From: Natronoglomus mannanivorans
GTDB lineage: Archaea; Halobacteriota; Halobacteria; Halobacteriales; Natrialbaceae
Assembly (NCBI GenBank): GCA_025517485.1
Contig: JAOPKB010000014.1
Span: 104,896-168,895, forward strand
Direction: 5' to 3'
DNA length: 64,000 bases
A model generated the notes under the pieces. That model worked only from the letters and a program-made list of their open reading frames with translations. It did no database searches and had not been told where the DNA came from. The translations under genes and the position numbers were made by a program. This document shows positions 44,277 to 52,384 of the stretch, one piece after another (the stretch's first letter is position 1; each line of letters opens with the position of its first letter).

Positions 44277-44429
44277 CTACTGTGAGAAGTCGTACTGTGC
44301 GATCTCGTGTGACCCGCAGGTCGTACACTCCGTCGTGGTCGTCGCGAGATTCGTCCCACAGTGTCGGCACTCGGATAGTGTCCTATGCCGGTCGGTGAGT
44401 CGCTTTCGGACTGCGCTGAGCATCCCCAT
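44277..44429 (-). CDS. Micro zinc-ribbon protein
   Basis: 50 residues from ATG 44429: MGMLSAVRKRLTDRHRTLSE, then CRHCGTNLATTTTECTTCGS and HEIAQYDFSQ. Two CxxCG knuckles 15 residues apart make a textbook rubredoxin-type zinc ribbon. The basic N-terminal helix would suit nucleic-acid contact. Stop TAG at 44277-44279. Confidence 0.7.
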   Translation of the reverse strand: MGMLSAVRKRLTDRHRTLSECRHCGTNLATTTTECTTCGSHEIAQYDFSQ

Positions 44430-44658
44430 TCGTGTCGCTCGAGTGGAGCGCCACGTATGAGCTTTCTGGGATCAGAATCGGTACCGGGATCGAGAGTGGA
44501 ATCTGAAACGTCTCGAAGGAACCGGTGACACACGGCCGAGAGAACGGGAGGACCGTCGCTCGAGTCGTCTCTCCCCGTCGCTCAAAGTCCACGAAGGCAG
44601 ACGACGAGAGAGGAGACGACCCCCAACGAATAATGCGCTCTTCGGTGAACGGTCGCAC

Positions 44659-44922
44659 ATGCCCCGATTCACCGACGACGACGTGGGAAAGACGGTGGTC
44701 AATCCGATCGGCGACGAGGTCGGTATCGTCGAGACCGTCGAGGACGGCGTCGCGTACGTCGACCCTCATCCCGACTGGAGCGACCGCCTCAAAGCGTCGA
44801 TCGGGTGGGAGGACGAGCCGGACATGACCGAACAGCCGCTGGCGGACGAACACGTCGAGGCGGTTACCGACGACGAGATCGTCCTCCGTCAGGACCTCCA
44901 GACCGACTACACGGGGACGTAG
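44659..44922 (+). CDS. PRC-barrel-like small protein
   Basis: 87 residues. MPRFTDDDVGKTVVNPIGDE VGIVETVEDG is the usual opening of haloarchaeal PRC-barrel proteins (a 'G-K-x-V-x-x-x-x-G-x-x-x-G' turn), followed by VAYVDPHPDWSDRL and an acidic C-terminus. PRC barrels bind RNA-processing or photosynthetic partners in other lineages; in haloarchaea their role is mostly unknown. Single gene with a start close to a likely promoter. Confidence 0.8.
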   Translation: MPRFTDDDVGKTVVNPIGDEVGIVETVEDGVAYVDPHPDWSDRLKASIGWEDEPDMTEQPLADEHVEAVTDDEIVLRQDLQTDYTGT

Positions 44923-45018
44923 GTCGGTTGTGACGCTCACTCACCACGGACGAGCCGTGGTTCGCTCACCGCCCGAGAACTGATAGTTATCAAGTGACTC
45001 GAGTGAGAATCGCGTGGT

Positions 45019-46002
45019 ATGGACTCACACGTAGTGATCAGCGACAGCAAGTCGACGACCGTCGACCACGACCTGCAGGGAGAGGTGCTCGCCGAGTACG
45101 GCGCGAGCGTGGCGTCGGTCGTGACGAGAACCGAGGAAGCACTGCTCGAGGAACTCGGCGACGGCGACGTGGACGGGTTGATCGTGGACGCGGGCGTTCC
45201 CGTGACCGAGCGCGTCCTCGAGACGCCGTCGCTACGGGTCGTCGGCCGCGCGGGCATCGGCGTCGACAACGTCGACCTCGAGGCGGCTGCGGATAACGAC
45301 GTCACGGTCGTCCACCACCCGACCTACAGTCTCGACGAGGTGGCGACCCACGCCCTCTCGCTCCTTCTCTCGGGTCTCCGTCGCGTCCCGCAGTACGACC
45401 GCTCGACACGGGCCGGAGACTGGGACTGGACCGAGGGGGCGCCGATCCCACGGCTTCAGGGTTCGACGCTCGGGTTCGTCGGCTTCGGCAAGATTCCACG
45501 TCGGCTGGCGACGATGGTCCAGGGCTTTGGCTGCGAGCTCGTCGCGGTCGATCCGTTCGTCCCTGACGACGAAATCCGATCGCAGAACGTCGACCCGGTC
45601 GAATTCGAGGAGCTGCTATCGACGGTCGATTTCCTCTCGGTCCACGTGCCGCTGACCGAAGAGACGACGGGCCTGATCGACGAGGACGCGCTGGGAGCGA
45701 TGGACGAGGATGTCGTGCTCGTGAACACGGCTCGCGGATCGGTGATCGAGACGAACGCGCTCGTCGCGGCGCTCGAGGCCGAGGAGCTCGGGTTCGCCGC
45801 GCTGGACGTGACCGATCCGGAGCCGTTGCCGTCCGATCACCCGCTGCTCGAGCTAGAGAACGCGCTGGTCACGCCCCACACAGCGTGGTACTCCGAGGCG
45901 TCCCGTCGTCAACTCAGCCGCGGCATCGCCGCGGACGTCGGCCGCGTGCTGGTCGGCGACGAACCGCACAACGAAGTGACGGTCGAGAGCCCGTGGGTAT
46001 AG
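45019..46002 (+). CDS. D-isomer 2-hydroxyacid dehydrogenase (CtBP/SerA-like)
   Basis: 327 residues. NAD-binding GFVGFGKIPRRLATMVQGFG (GxGxxP variant), substrate loop VGRAGIGVDNVDLEAA, catalytic Arg in LVNTARGSVIETNAL, Glu in DVTDPEPLPSDHPL, His in VTPHTAWYSE. There is no ACT domain, unlike full-length phosphoglycerate dehydrogenase, and the WYS after the His is typical of the C-terminal-binding-protein subgroup. Converts a 2-hydroxyacid to a 2-oxoacid with NAD(P); substrate not determinable. Confidence 0.9.
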   Translation: MDSHVVISDSKSTTVDHDLQGEVLAEYGASVASVVTRTEEALLEELGDGDVDGLIVDAGVPVTERVLETPSLRVVGRAGIGVDNVDLEAAADNDVTVVHHPTYSLDEVATHALSLLLSGLRRVPQYDRSTRAGDWDWTEGAPIPRLQGSTLGFVGFGKIPRRLATMVQGFGCELVAVDPFVPDDEIRSQNVDPVEFEELLSTVDFLSVHVPLTEETTGLIDEDALGAMDEDVVLVNTARGSVIETNALVAALEAEELGFAALDVTDPEPLPSDHPLLELENALVTPHTAWYSEASRRQLSRGIAADVGRVLVGDEPHNEVTVESPWV

Positions 46003-46106
46003 TCGGGATGGTACGCTCGAGAACGGCGGTCGGGCCGTGACTCGAAAACTGCGGTACTCGAGAGTGGCTCCCGGTGTCCCTCGGTCTCGAGACCTGTCTC
46101 TCGAGT

Positions 46107-46337
46107 TCACCGACGCCCGGAGAAGCGGTTCTCGATGCCGGTGGCGACCGCAGCGGGTACCACGCTGAGACTCGTGCTCCCGGTCACCGCGTCCGCCTGC
46201 CCCGAGAGTCCGGCGGGGCCGTAACGGCTGATGACGAGCAATGCGAACCCGAACGTCACGAAGACGACGAGAGCCAGAACGAGCGCCTGCGTGGTCGAGC
46301 CCTCGGCTGTCTCCTGATCCCCCTCACTCTCGGTCAT
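46107..46337 (-). CDS. Small single-pass membrane protein
   Basis: 76 residues: acidic start MTESEGDQETAEGSTT, one long helix QALVLALVVFVTFGFALLVI, then SRYGPAGLSG and a Ser/Val-rich end. Normal GC-rich codons. Function unknown. Confidence 0.6.
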   Translation of the reverse strand: MTESEGDQETAEGSTTQALVLALVVFVTFGFALLVISRYGPAGLSGQADAVTGSTSLSVVPAAVATGIENRFSGRR

Positions 46338-46462
46338 TGTACGCTCGTCCCACCAGATACGCTTTGTTAGGGATGTGTTGATGTCGCACGGCGCCGTGAA
46401 ACAGTCCCGAAAACCGGAGTCGTCTCGTGACGGCGACGTCTCACGCGGACCGATGGACGGTC

Positions 46463-47058
46463 CTAGTCGAGGTCTCGAGAAGAACTATCCGAACTCTGCT
46501 CGAGGAACTCGTCGGGCAGGTCGTCGAGTTCACCGATCTGCACGCGCCACAGCGTCGTGTACAGCCCGTCGCGCTCGAGCAGCGCCTCGTGGGTGCCCGA
46601 CTCGACGAGTTCCCCCTCGTCGAGGACGACGATCTCGTCGGCCTCTCTGACAGTCGACAGCCGGTGGGCGATCGCGAACGTCGTCCGATCGGCGACCAGG
46701 TCCTCGAGGCTGCTCTGGATCACCGCTTCGGTCTCGTTGTCGACGTGGCTGGTGGCCTCGTCTAAGATGAGGACGTCGGGATCCTCCAGAATCGCTCGAG
46801 CGATCGAGATCCGCTGGCGCTGGCCGCCCGAGAGTTTGACGCCGCGCTCGCCGACCATCGTGTCGTCAGTGTGTCGATCGTCACGGCGAGGATGTACGCC
46901 GGCACGAGCTCCATCGCTCGAGAGAGCACGCTCGCGACGGCACCGACTCCAAAGACGAACTGCTTGTCGCGTCCGTACTCGCGGAACATCCGCCAGATCG
47001 CGTTCACGTCCTGAGCTCTGATATCGTCCAGCGAGCCGTCGGCCGTCTCGGGTGGCAT
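46463..47058 (-). pseudogene. ABC exporter with a large internal deletion
   Basis: The first 64 codons (47058-46867) read MPPETADGSLDDIRAQDVNA ... VPAYILAVTIDTL, the start of a fused membrane-ATPase exporter. From 46858 another frame reads MVGERGVKLSGGQRQRISIA, RAILEDPDVLILDEATSHVD and FAIAHRLSTVREADEIVVLD, the end of the nucleotide-binding domain (signature, Walker B, H loop). Five of six membrane helices and the Walker A are missing, about 440 residues, and the pieces are out of frame. The junction TCGACACACTGACGACACG has short repeats (CGACAC/GACGACAC). Not functional. Confidence 0.85.
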
Positions 47059-47222
47059 CCGTTCCGCGTGGCTCTCTCGTGGAGGGCCTAAGTCCTATCT
47101 GTCCCAGCAGTCTCCGCGGGGTTTGACACAAAGATAGCGGAAGCCCACGACTTCAGTCGTGGGTCCAAGCGATAGGCAAGAGTACACATGCCACGCAATT
47201 CACGTGGCCTGTGATTCCTCCG

Positions 47223-47468
47223 CTACTCAAACTTGTCGGCAACCCACCAGACAATTCCCCGTGCGTCGACTTTCATCTGGCCAACACGCCCCTCATCATG
47301 CAACCTCCGCAACCGGTAATACACGGCTTTCGCTGTCACCGGTAACTCCTCCGCCACCAGACTCGTCGTTAACACTGGCGTCTCAGCAGCTTTCGATACT
47401 GTAATTACGTCCTCATCCGCGATTTTGGAGTCGAATTCCTCATCATTCTTTCGTCCTTGTTCGGCCAT
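47223..47468 (-). CDS. Winged-helix regulator inside the tnpB element
   Basis: 81 residues from ATG 47468 (MAEQGRKNDEEFDSKIADED). VLTTSLVAEELPVTAKAVYY RLRRLHDEGRVGQMKVDARG is a standard winged helix (helix 2-turn-recognition helix-wing). It is divergent from tnpB, 88 bp apart, within the element boundaries. Control of tnpB transcription is the natural inference. The other element has an unrelated small gene in the same place. Confidence 0.8.
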   Translation of the reverse strand: MAEQGRKNDEEFDSKIADEDVITVSKAAETPVLTTSLVAEELPVTAKAVYYRLRRLHDEGRVGQMKVDARGIVWWVADKFE

Positions 47469-47556
47469 TATGGACAACTACGTTCCGGCCCATGATAATC
47501 GTTTTACTCATAGATAATCAAATCCTTAATTATAACCGTTATCATAGAATAAATAG
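47469..47556. promoter_or_regulatory. Divergent promoter between winged-helix gene and tnpB
   Basis: 88 bp of AT-rich sequence with AATCCTTAATTATAACC and TTTTACTCATAG boxes, followed by ATCATAGAATAAATAG just before ATG 47557. A single region would control both genes and provide an operator for the winged-helix protein. Confidence 0.45.
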
Positions 47557-49032
47557 ATGGCGCGTTGTGATACATTCGAGGTGAGACCGCTCTCGCACCG
47601 AGACGAGTTACTTCTCCTCGAACTCCTCGACGCGTCAGCAGCCTGCAACAACCAAGTCAACTACGACCGCAGACAAACACTCTTCGAGACACAGAAAAAC
47701 GAGGACACCCGCGTCCCCGTTAGCGAGTTGAAATCCACGGTAAAGCAAGCGGTCACCCAAGAAGAATACCGTCAACAGTACATCCAAACACTTGGATCCG
47801 CAGCACCCCAGCAACTCGTGCAGAAGAACTGGGAGCCGTGGAAATCATACTTCGCACTCCTCTCGAAATACCGAGACCCCGACAACAACAAGGTCACGGA
47901 TAGCCCATCCCCGCCCGGGTACTGGAAGGAAGACGGCAACCGCACGCCGCGCACCGTCATTCGCAACGACCAGTACACCCTCGAACTCGGCAACCGTAGC
48001 CGACTCGAAATACCCGTTGGGATGGACCTCAAAGAGAAATACGGACTCGGATACCACGACCGACTTCGGTTAGAAGTTGCAGGTCAGCCCCGTTGGACAG
48101 GCAAACAGGGTCGCTTAGAGATCGTGTACGATAGAGACACCGAAACGTTCACTGCACATCGAAACGTCGGCGACGAGGACAACCCTCCCAGTCGACGCGA
48201 TTCTTATCAACCAACACTGGCCACTACTGGCAGCGGCGAAGAGGGAGTGGCAGCGGTGGACATCGGTGCTAACAATCTCGCCGCCGTCACGACAAGCCAA
48301 GGCGACCACCGCCTCTACCACGGACGACCCGGGTTCCACACATTCCACGAACATACCGAACGAATCGCCGAGTTGCAATCCATACTCGGTGACGATGAGT
48401 GGTCGAGTAAACAGATTCGACTGATGTATCATCAGCGCGGTGAGCAACGTAACCACGCGATGGACGCTCTCATCCGAGACCTTGCAGAGTGGCTCATCGG
48501 TCGAGGGGTCACGGAACTGATAGTCGGTGCGTTGGGAGACGTACGGAAGAAGCACTGGTCCGCGACGGTCAACGAGAAGACCGATCTGTTCTGGGCACAC
48601 GGGCGGTTCCGCAGGCGACTCAACGACGTGTTAGAGTTCGAGTACGGTATAACCGTTACTGAGAAATCAGAAGCGGGTACGTCGTCGATGTGCCCTGCAT
48701 GTGAGGGCAAGAACGTACATCGGAGCGGTGATTTGCTCCAGTGCCATGCGTGTGGACGCGAGGGACATTCGGATATCGCGGGGTCGGCGAACTTGCTGCG
48801 CAAACACACTGCGGAGAGTATAGTTGTTGAATCAAGTGGGTCGATGGCTCGGCCCGCGGCCACTGGAGAGAACACGAAGGTGGATGGACACCAAATTCAG
48901 GTACCATGCCTCGAGTGGAACGACCATGCGTGGACGGTGAAACACGATGGTCTTTCGACCAAAGAGGCGCCCGCAAACCAGAGTACCAGTCACGAGACTG
49001 GGAACGTTGCCCCCGGTGTTTCAGACGACTGA
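47557..49032 (+). CDS. tnpB: TnpB RNA-guided nuclease (second copy)
   Basis: 491 residues. RuvC acidic residues: D in AAVDIGANNLAAVTTS, E in VTEKSEAGTSSMCPAC, D in REGHSDIAGSANLLRKH. Zinc finger CPAC...CHAC. It aligns with the copy at 15141 over the whole length but is clearly diverged (different N-terminal insert, VSELKSTVKQAVTQEEY), so it is a separate lineage of the same element type. The Ser in SSMCP and HSDIAG are conservative variants of the usual TSQxCP and HxDxNAA motifs. Probably intact. Confidence 0.92.
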   Translation: MARCDTFEVRPLSHRDELLLLELLDASAACNNQVNYDRRQTLFETQKNEDTRVPVSELKSTVKQAVTQEEYRQQYIQTLGSAAPQQLVQKNWEPWKSYFALLSKYRDPDNNKVTDSPSPPGYWKEDGNRTPRTVIRNDQYTLELGNRSRLEIPVGMDLKEKYGLGYHDRLRLEVAGQPRWTGKQGRLEIVYDRDTETFTAHRNVGDEDNPPSRRDSYQPTLATTGSGEEGVAAVDIGANNLAAVTTSQGDHRLYHGRPGFHTFHEHTERIAELQSILGDDEWSSKQIRLMYHQRGEQRNHAMDALIRDLAEWLIGRGVTELIVGALGDVRKKHWSATVNEKTDLFWAHGRFRRRLNDVLEFEYGITVTEKSEAGTSSMCPACEGKNVHRSGDLLQCHACGREGHSDIAGSANLLRKHTAESIVVESSGSMARPAATGENTKVDGHQIQVPCLEWNDHAWTVKHDGLSTKEAPANQSTSHETGNVAPGVSDD

Positions 49033-49085
49033 ATCACGCGACAGCGGAGGGGAAGCCCACGACTTTAGTCGTGGGAGGACGTCAC
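48960..49085 (+). ncRNA. Probable omega-RNA scaffold of the second element
   Basis: The tnpB 3' end and right-end hairpin (49056-49075, CCCACGACTTTAGTCGTGGG) correspond to the guide scaffold in this family. A guide would begin just after 49085. The 5' limit is uncertain. Confidence 0.35.
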
Positions 49086-49193
49086 AGGTGAGAAGGCGTG
49101 GACTGTCTCGAGTGACTCGAGTCGTTTCGTGAGGCGGTCACATCGCGAGTGCGAGTGTGAGTGCGAACGTCACTCAGCTCAGTGTGGCTATGG

Positions 49194-49355
49194 TCACTCC
49201 CACTCGGTGAGCGAGACGACCTGCGTGACGTCCTCGAGTTCCAGCCACGCCGCCGGCGTCCCGGGCTGATGGAGAACCGCGTTACCGCTGTTGTTCTCGT
49301 ACAGCTCGAGTTCGCTGGTCGCGGTGTGCTCGTCGACGAGATCGTGCTGGCTCAT
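49194..49355 (-). CDS. Small haloarchaeal protein (DUF7331-like)
   Basis: 53 residues from ATG 49355: MSQHDLVDEHTATSELELYE, NNSGNAVLHQPGTPAAWLEL, EDVTQVVSLTEWE. It has the short 'E-L-Y-D/E ... P-x-A-W-I/L' layout of a widespread haloarchaeal mini-family of unknown role. It overlaps the upstream mini-gene by 4 bp (ATGA). Confidence 0.6.
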   Translation of the reverse strand: MSQHDLVDEHTATSELELYENNSGNAVLHQPGTPAAWLELEDVTQVVSLTEWE

Positions 49356-49462
49356 GGAGAGCCATCCCGCAGATAGTCGAACTCGTCGAGTTCCGTGTCT
49401 GCGTCCGCGTTCGCGTTCACGTTCGTGTTCGTGTCTCTGGGACGCCACGCTTCGTCGGTCAT
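49352..49462 (-). CDS. Very small acidic protein, coupled to the next gene
   Basis: 36 residues from ATG 49462: MTDEAWRPRDTNTNVNANAD, then ADTELDEFDYLRDGSP. The Asn/Asp-Ala repeat is low complexity. The ATGA overlap with the 53-residue gene is the main reason to think it is translated. Confidence 0.4.
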   Translation of the reverse strand: MTDEAWRPRDTNTNVNANADADTELDEFDYLRDGSP

Positions 49463-49753
49463 CGTCTCTACCTCGCGCCGCAGCACTGATCTGTTATCAA
49501 TCTGTTGGCCGCCGCGTCGGCTGTGAACGGTGCTGGGATCGAATCGCTCGGCGGAACGACCATGCGATTTCCGGGGAAAATAGTATGGTATTGTATAACA
49601 CGCCACTAGACGACTTCCCTCACCGTTACACGTTCGCGTAGTGAGAGTAACCCCACCAGAGCGAACATCTCAGGCACGCCGAGGGAAGTCGTGCGCAGGC
49701 ACCCGCGTCGTCCCCACCTCCTGCTTCGGGGACCGTGCCTGCGTTTCACGATC

Positions 49754-50698
49754 TCAACAGATCTGATTCTCGAGTGGCTCCCCGGCTCGCCACCGATCGT
49801 AGTTGCGCACGAAGAGGTCGACGAACCGGTCGACGAACGATTCCGACCGCCCGGCCACGTGGGGCGTCACGACGGTCTCGTCGAACGCCCACAGCGGCGA
49901 CTCCGCCGACAGCGGTTCGGCGGCGAACACGTCGAGTCCCGCCCCGGCGATCGTCCCCGCCTCGAGCGCGTCGATCAACGCCCGCTCGTCGACGATCTCG
50001 CCGCGGGCGACGTTGACGAGGAACGCCGACTCCGGGAGCGCCTCGAGGACGTCGCGGTCGACCAGCCCGTGCGTGTCGTCGGTGAGCGGGACCGTGAGCA
50101 CGAGCACGTCGGTGTCCTCGAGGATCGACTGGAAGCGCTCTGGTGAAAGGACTCGGTCGGCAGAGAGGTGGCCGTCGTAGTCGGCGGGGTCGCGCTTGAC
50201 GCCGTAGACGTCCATCTCGAAGGCCAACGCTCGTCGGGCGACCGCCTCGCCGATGTTTCCGAGGCCGCAGACGGTCAGCGTGCGGCCCGCGAGGTCGACC
50301 AGATCGCCGCCCAGCTCTCGGCCCCACTCGCGTCGACGTTGCCGGTCGACGAACGCCGGGAGTCGCCGCGAGAGTGCGAGCAGGAGGCTCATCGCGTGGT
50401 CGGCGACGGCGGCGTCGTAGTTGCCCGACGCGTTCGTCAGGATCACACCCTGATCGCGAAATTCAGAGACCGGAAACCGAGCGTAGCCGGCACTGGTCGC
50501 CTGCACCCAGTCGCCGGCGGACAGGTGCGAGGCGTAGTCGTCCGTCCAGTTCGTCGGGTTCACGACGAAGACATCCGCCCCCGGGAGGGCCTCGAGGGCT
50601 TCGTCTCGATTCGACGCGGGGACGACCGTCAGATCGTCCCGTCGCCCCTCGAGGCGCTTTGCGATTGGAAGGTCGTGATGGACGAGGACGCTTGGCAT
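49754..50698 (-). CDS. D-2-hydroxyacid dehydrogenase
   Basis: 314 residues. NAD site TLTVCGLGNIGEAVARRALA, substrate loop TSAGYARFPVSEF, catalytic Arg in FLVNVARGEIVDERAL, Glu in FAAEPLSAESPLW, His in VVTPHVAGRSESF. The GYAR loop and length match the haloarchaeal D-2-hydroxyacid dehydrogenase subgroup, whose characterised members reduce 2-ketoacids with NAD(P)H. Distinct from the CtBP-like enzyme at 45019. Monocistronic. Confidence 0.9.
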   Translation of the reverse strand: MPSVLVHHDLPIAKRLEGRRDDLTVVPASNRDEALEALPGADVFVVNPTNWTDDYASHLSAGDWVQATSAGYARFPVSEFRDQGVILTNASGNYDAAVADHAMSLLLALSRRLPAFVDRQRRREWGRELGGDLVDLAGRTLTVCGLGNIGEAVARRALAFEMDVYGVKRDPADYDGHLSADRVLSPERFQSILEDTDVLVLTVPLTDDTHGLVDRDVLEALPESAFLVNVARGEIVDERALIDALEAGTIAGAGLDVFAAEPLSAESPLWAFDETVVTPHVAGRSESFVDRFVDLFVRNYDRWRAGEPLENQIC

Positions 50699-50745
50699 GC
50701 GCGTTCATATCCGTCTCTCGGCTATCTTTCTTCGGGAAGGAATCC

Positions 50746-51012
50746 TCACCAGTCGGGGCTACCGGCGAGATACGCGTTCGCTTCGCGCGACGTGTCGCCC
50801 ATCTCTTCAGTGATCGCTCCGTATTGCTCAGCACGTCGGCGGTATCCTTCTGCAAGCACCTTCCGGGAGACTGGTCTTTCGATGACGATCTTGCCATCCT
50901 CCTCGCGGATCGTGACCTCGTCGCCACCGTCGATGTCGAGAGCCTCTCGGAGATGCTTCGGTAAGGTCACCTGTCCCCGCTCGCCGACCTTGTGTGTTTC
51001 TTCCCCAGCCAT
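50746..51012 (-). CDS. AbrB-type antitoxin or regulator without adjacent toxin
   Basis: 88 residues from ATG 51012 (MAGEETHKVGERGQVTLPKH). AbrB core: VGERGQVTLPKHLREALDID GGDEVTIREE. The tail (RRRAEQYGAITEEMGDTSRE) is helical, as in antitoxins that clamp PIN toxins, but the next gene downstream is the dehydrogenase. Either an orphan after toxin loss or a stand-alone regulator. Confidence 0.82.
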   Translation of the reverse strand: MAGEETHKVGERGQVTLPKHLREALDIDGGDEVTIREEDGKIVIERPVSRKVLAEGYRRRAEQYGAITEEMGDTSREANAYLAGSPDW

Positions 51013-51073
51013 ACACATTCATGTCTCGTCCTTTCTCTTAATATCTTGGCACCTGAATCGAAACCAGCGCGAG

Positions 51074-52147
51074 TCACTCTCCGCGGAAGTACGGAATGAT
51101 CGTCTCCTCGTAGTGGGTCATCGTCTCCTCGTAGTCGCCGGTCGGAATGAGGACGAGATTGTCGACGCCAGCGTCGGCGAACACTTCGATGCGGTCGATC
51201 GCGCGGTCGGGGTCACCGGCGATGCAGATCCGGTCGACGGCCTCGTCCGGAATCCGGTCAGCCGCGGCCAGCAGCTGTCGTTCCTGCTCGTCGTCGAAGG
51301 CCATCTCCCGCATGAGCGGCGTCTCCGCGGCAATGTCCTCGTATCCCATCCGCTCGAGCAGCGGCGGCCGAAGCGCCAGCGTCATCCGGTTGCGCTCGAT
51401 CGACGCCTCGCGGGCTTGCCCGGCGTCCTCGGTGACCGTCGTCGGGACCATCACCGCCCGATCGATCGCGCCCGGGTCGCGCCCCCGGTCGGCGGCCACC
51501 TCGAGGACGCGCTCGAGATCGGCTTCGTAGTGCTCGGGGGTGTGGATCCAGGGGAACCAGCCGTCGGCCAGCGCACCGGTGAACCCGCGCATATCGTGGC
51601 CGTATCCGCCGACCCAGATCGGAGGCCGAGGATCCTGTACGGGTTTCAGTCCCATGTACGCGTCCTCGAGCTGGAAGTACTCTCCGTCGAACGAGAAAGG
51701 ATCGTCTGACTCTGAGTTCCAGAGCCCGTCGACGACCTTGACCGTCTCGCTAAATCGAGTGAAGGGATCGGACCAGTCGAGATCGCCGATCGGCGTGAAG
51801 TTGAACGCCTCGCCGGCTCCGATGCCGAACCCCGCCCGGCCGTCCGTCAGTCGGTCGAGCGTCGCCGTAATGTGTGCGAGTTCGGTTGGATGACGGCGAA
51901 CGGAGTCGGTGACGCCGGGGAGTAACTGTACCCGCTCGGTTTCTCGAGCGATCGCACCCAGTACGGTGAACGCCTCCCACGGTGGTTCGGTCAGGAAGTG
52001 TTCGGACTGTGTCGGGTGGAACAGGTGATCTGGAACCGTCAAGACGTCGAAACCCGCTTTCTCGGCTCGGACCGCCCGGCCGACCGTCGTCTCGACGTCG
52101 CCGTAACTGACCACTTGACAGCCGAATCTGAGATCGTCGTGTTTCAT
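51074..52147 (-). CDS. LLM-class F420-dependent oxidoreductase-like protein
   Basis: 357 residues from ATG 52147 (MKHDDLRFGCQVVSYGDVET). Luciferase-like (beta/alpha)8 signatures: AEKAGFDVLTVPDHLFHPTQ, VQLLPGVTDSVRRHPTELAH, TLDRLTDGRAGFGIGAGEAF, PPIWVGGYGHDMRGFTGALA. The GAGEAFNF and DGWFPW segments suit the F420-binding group related to F420-dependent glucose-6-phosphate or alcohol dehydrogenases. Substrate unknown. A decayed copy of its C-terminus lies at about 55557-55700. The frame upstream of 52147 is non-coding. Confidence 0.85.
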   Translation of the reverse strand: MKHDDLRFGCQVVSYGDVETTVGRAVRAEKAGFDVLTVPDHLFHPTQSEHFLTEPPWEAFTVLGAIARETERVQLLPGVTDSVRRHPTELAHITATLDRLTDGRAGFGIGAGEAFNFTPIGDLDWSDPFTRFSETVKVVDGLWNSESDDPFSFDGEYFQLEDAYMGLKPVQDPRPPIWVGGYGHDMRGFTGALADGWFPWIHTPEHYEADLERVLEVAADRGRDPGAIDRAVMVPTTVTEDAGQAREASIERNRMTLALRPPLLERMGYEDIAAETPLMREMAFDDEQERQLLAAADRIPDEAVDRICIAGDPDRAIDRIEVFADAGVDNLVLIPTGDYEETMTHYEETIIPYFRGE

Positions 52148-52338
52148 ACGTGCCCCCTCGAATAAATCGCATAAATAGGTCACGTCTCGAGCAGAATTTC
52201 GATTCGTTACGTCGGAAGATCGCTGAGCCGACGTCTCGTCGATCCTCGAGACGTGCGCAGTCGCCGACTTCGACGTCCAGCGTTCCGATGTGCGAGCGAC
52301 GAGGTGTCGTCGACATCCGCTCGACTGCCGTATGGAGA

Positions 52339-52384
52339 AAGTATATCCGTCGCAACCCCGTCGTATCAAGTAACAAATACCTTT
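52339..52384 (+). promoter_or_regulatory. Promoter and leader of lonB
   Basis: AAGTATATCC at 52340-52348 is a TATA box 37 bp before ATG 52385, preceded by a purine-rich stretch (GGAGAAA) that could be the BRE. The short leader CAAATACCTTT fits a near-leaderless transcript. Confidence 0.5.

Larger units (their letters stand above)
47127..49085 (+). mobile_element. Second IS200/IS605-type tnpB-only element
   Basis: Bounded by hairpins with the same stem as the first element (47144-47163 and 49056-49075). Left tip near 47127 (ACAAAGATAGCGG precedes the hairpin); right end reads GGGAGGACGTCAC near 49085, a one-base variant of the TCAA end. Contents: a divergent winged-helix gene and tnpB, no tnpA. 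The outer edges are accurate only to a few bases because there is no interrupted gene to check against. Confidence 0.75.

Noticed and set aside
47140..47170. Hairpin near 47144-47163 as a terminator for the ABC pseudogene
   Set aside because: It has the same stem as the tnpB element ends and no T tract, so it is the element's left end.
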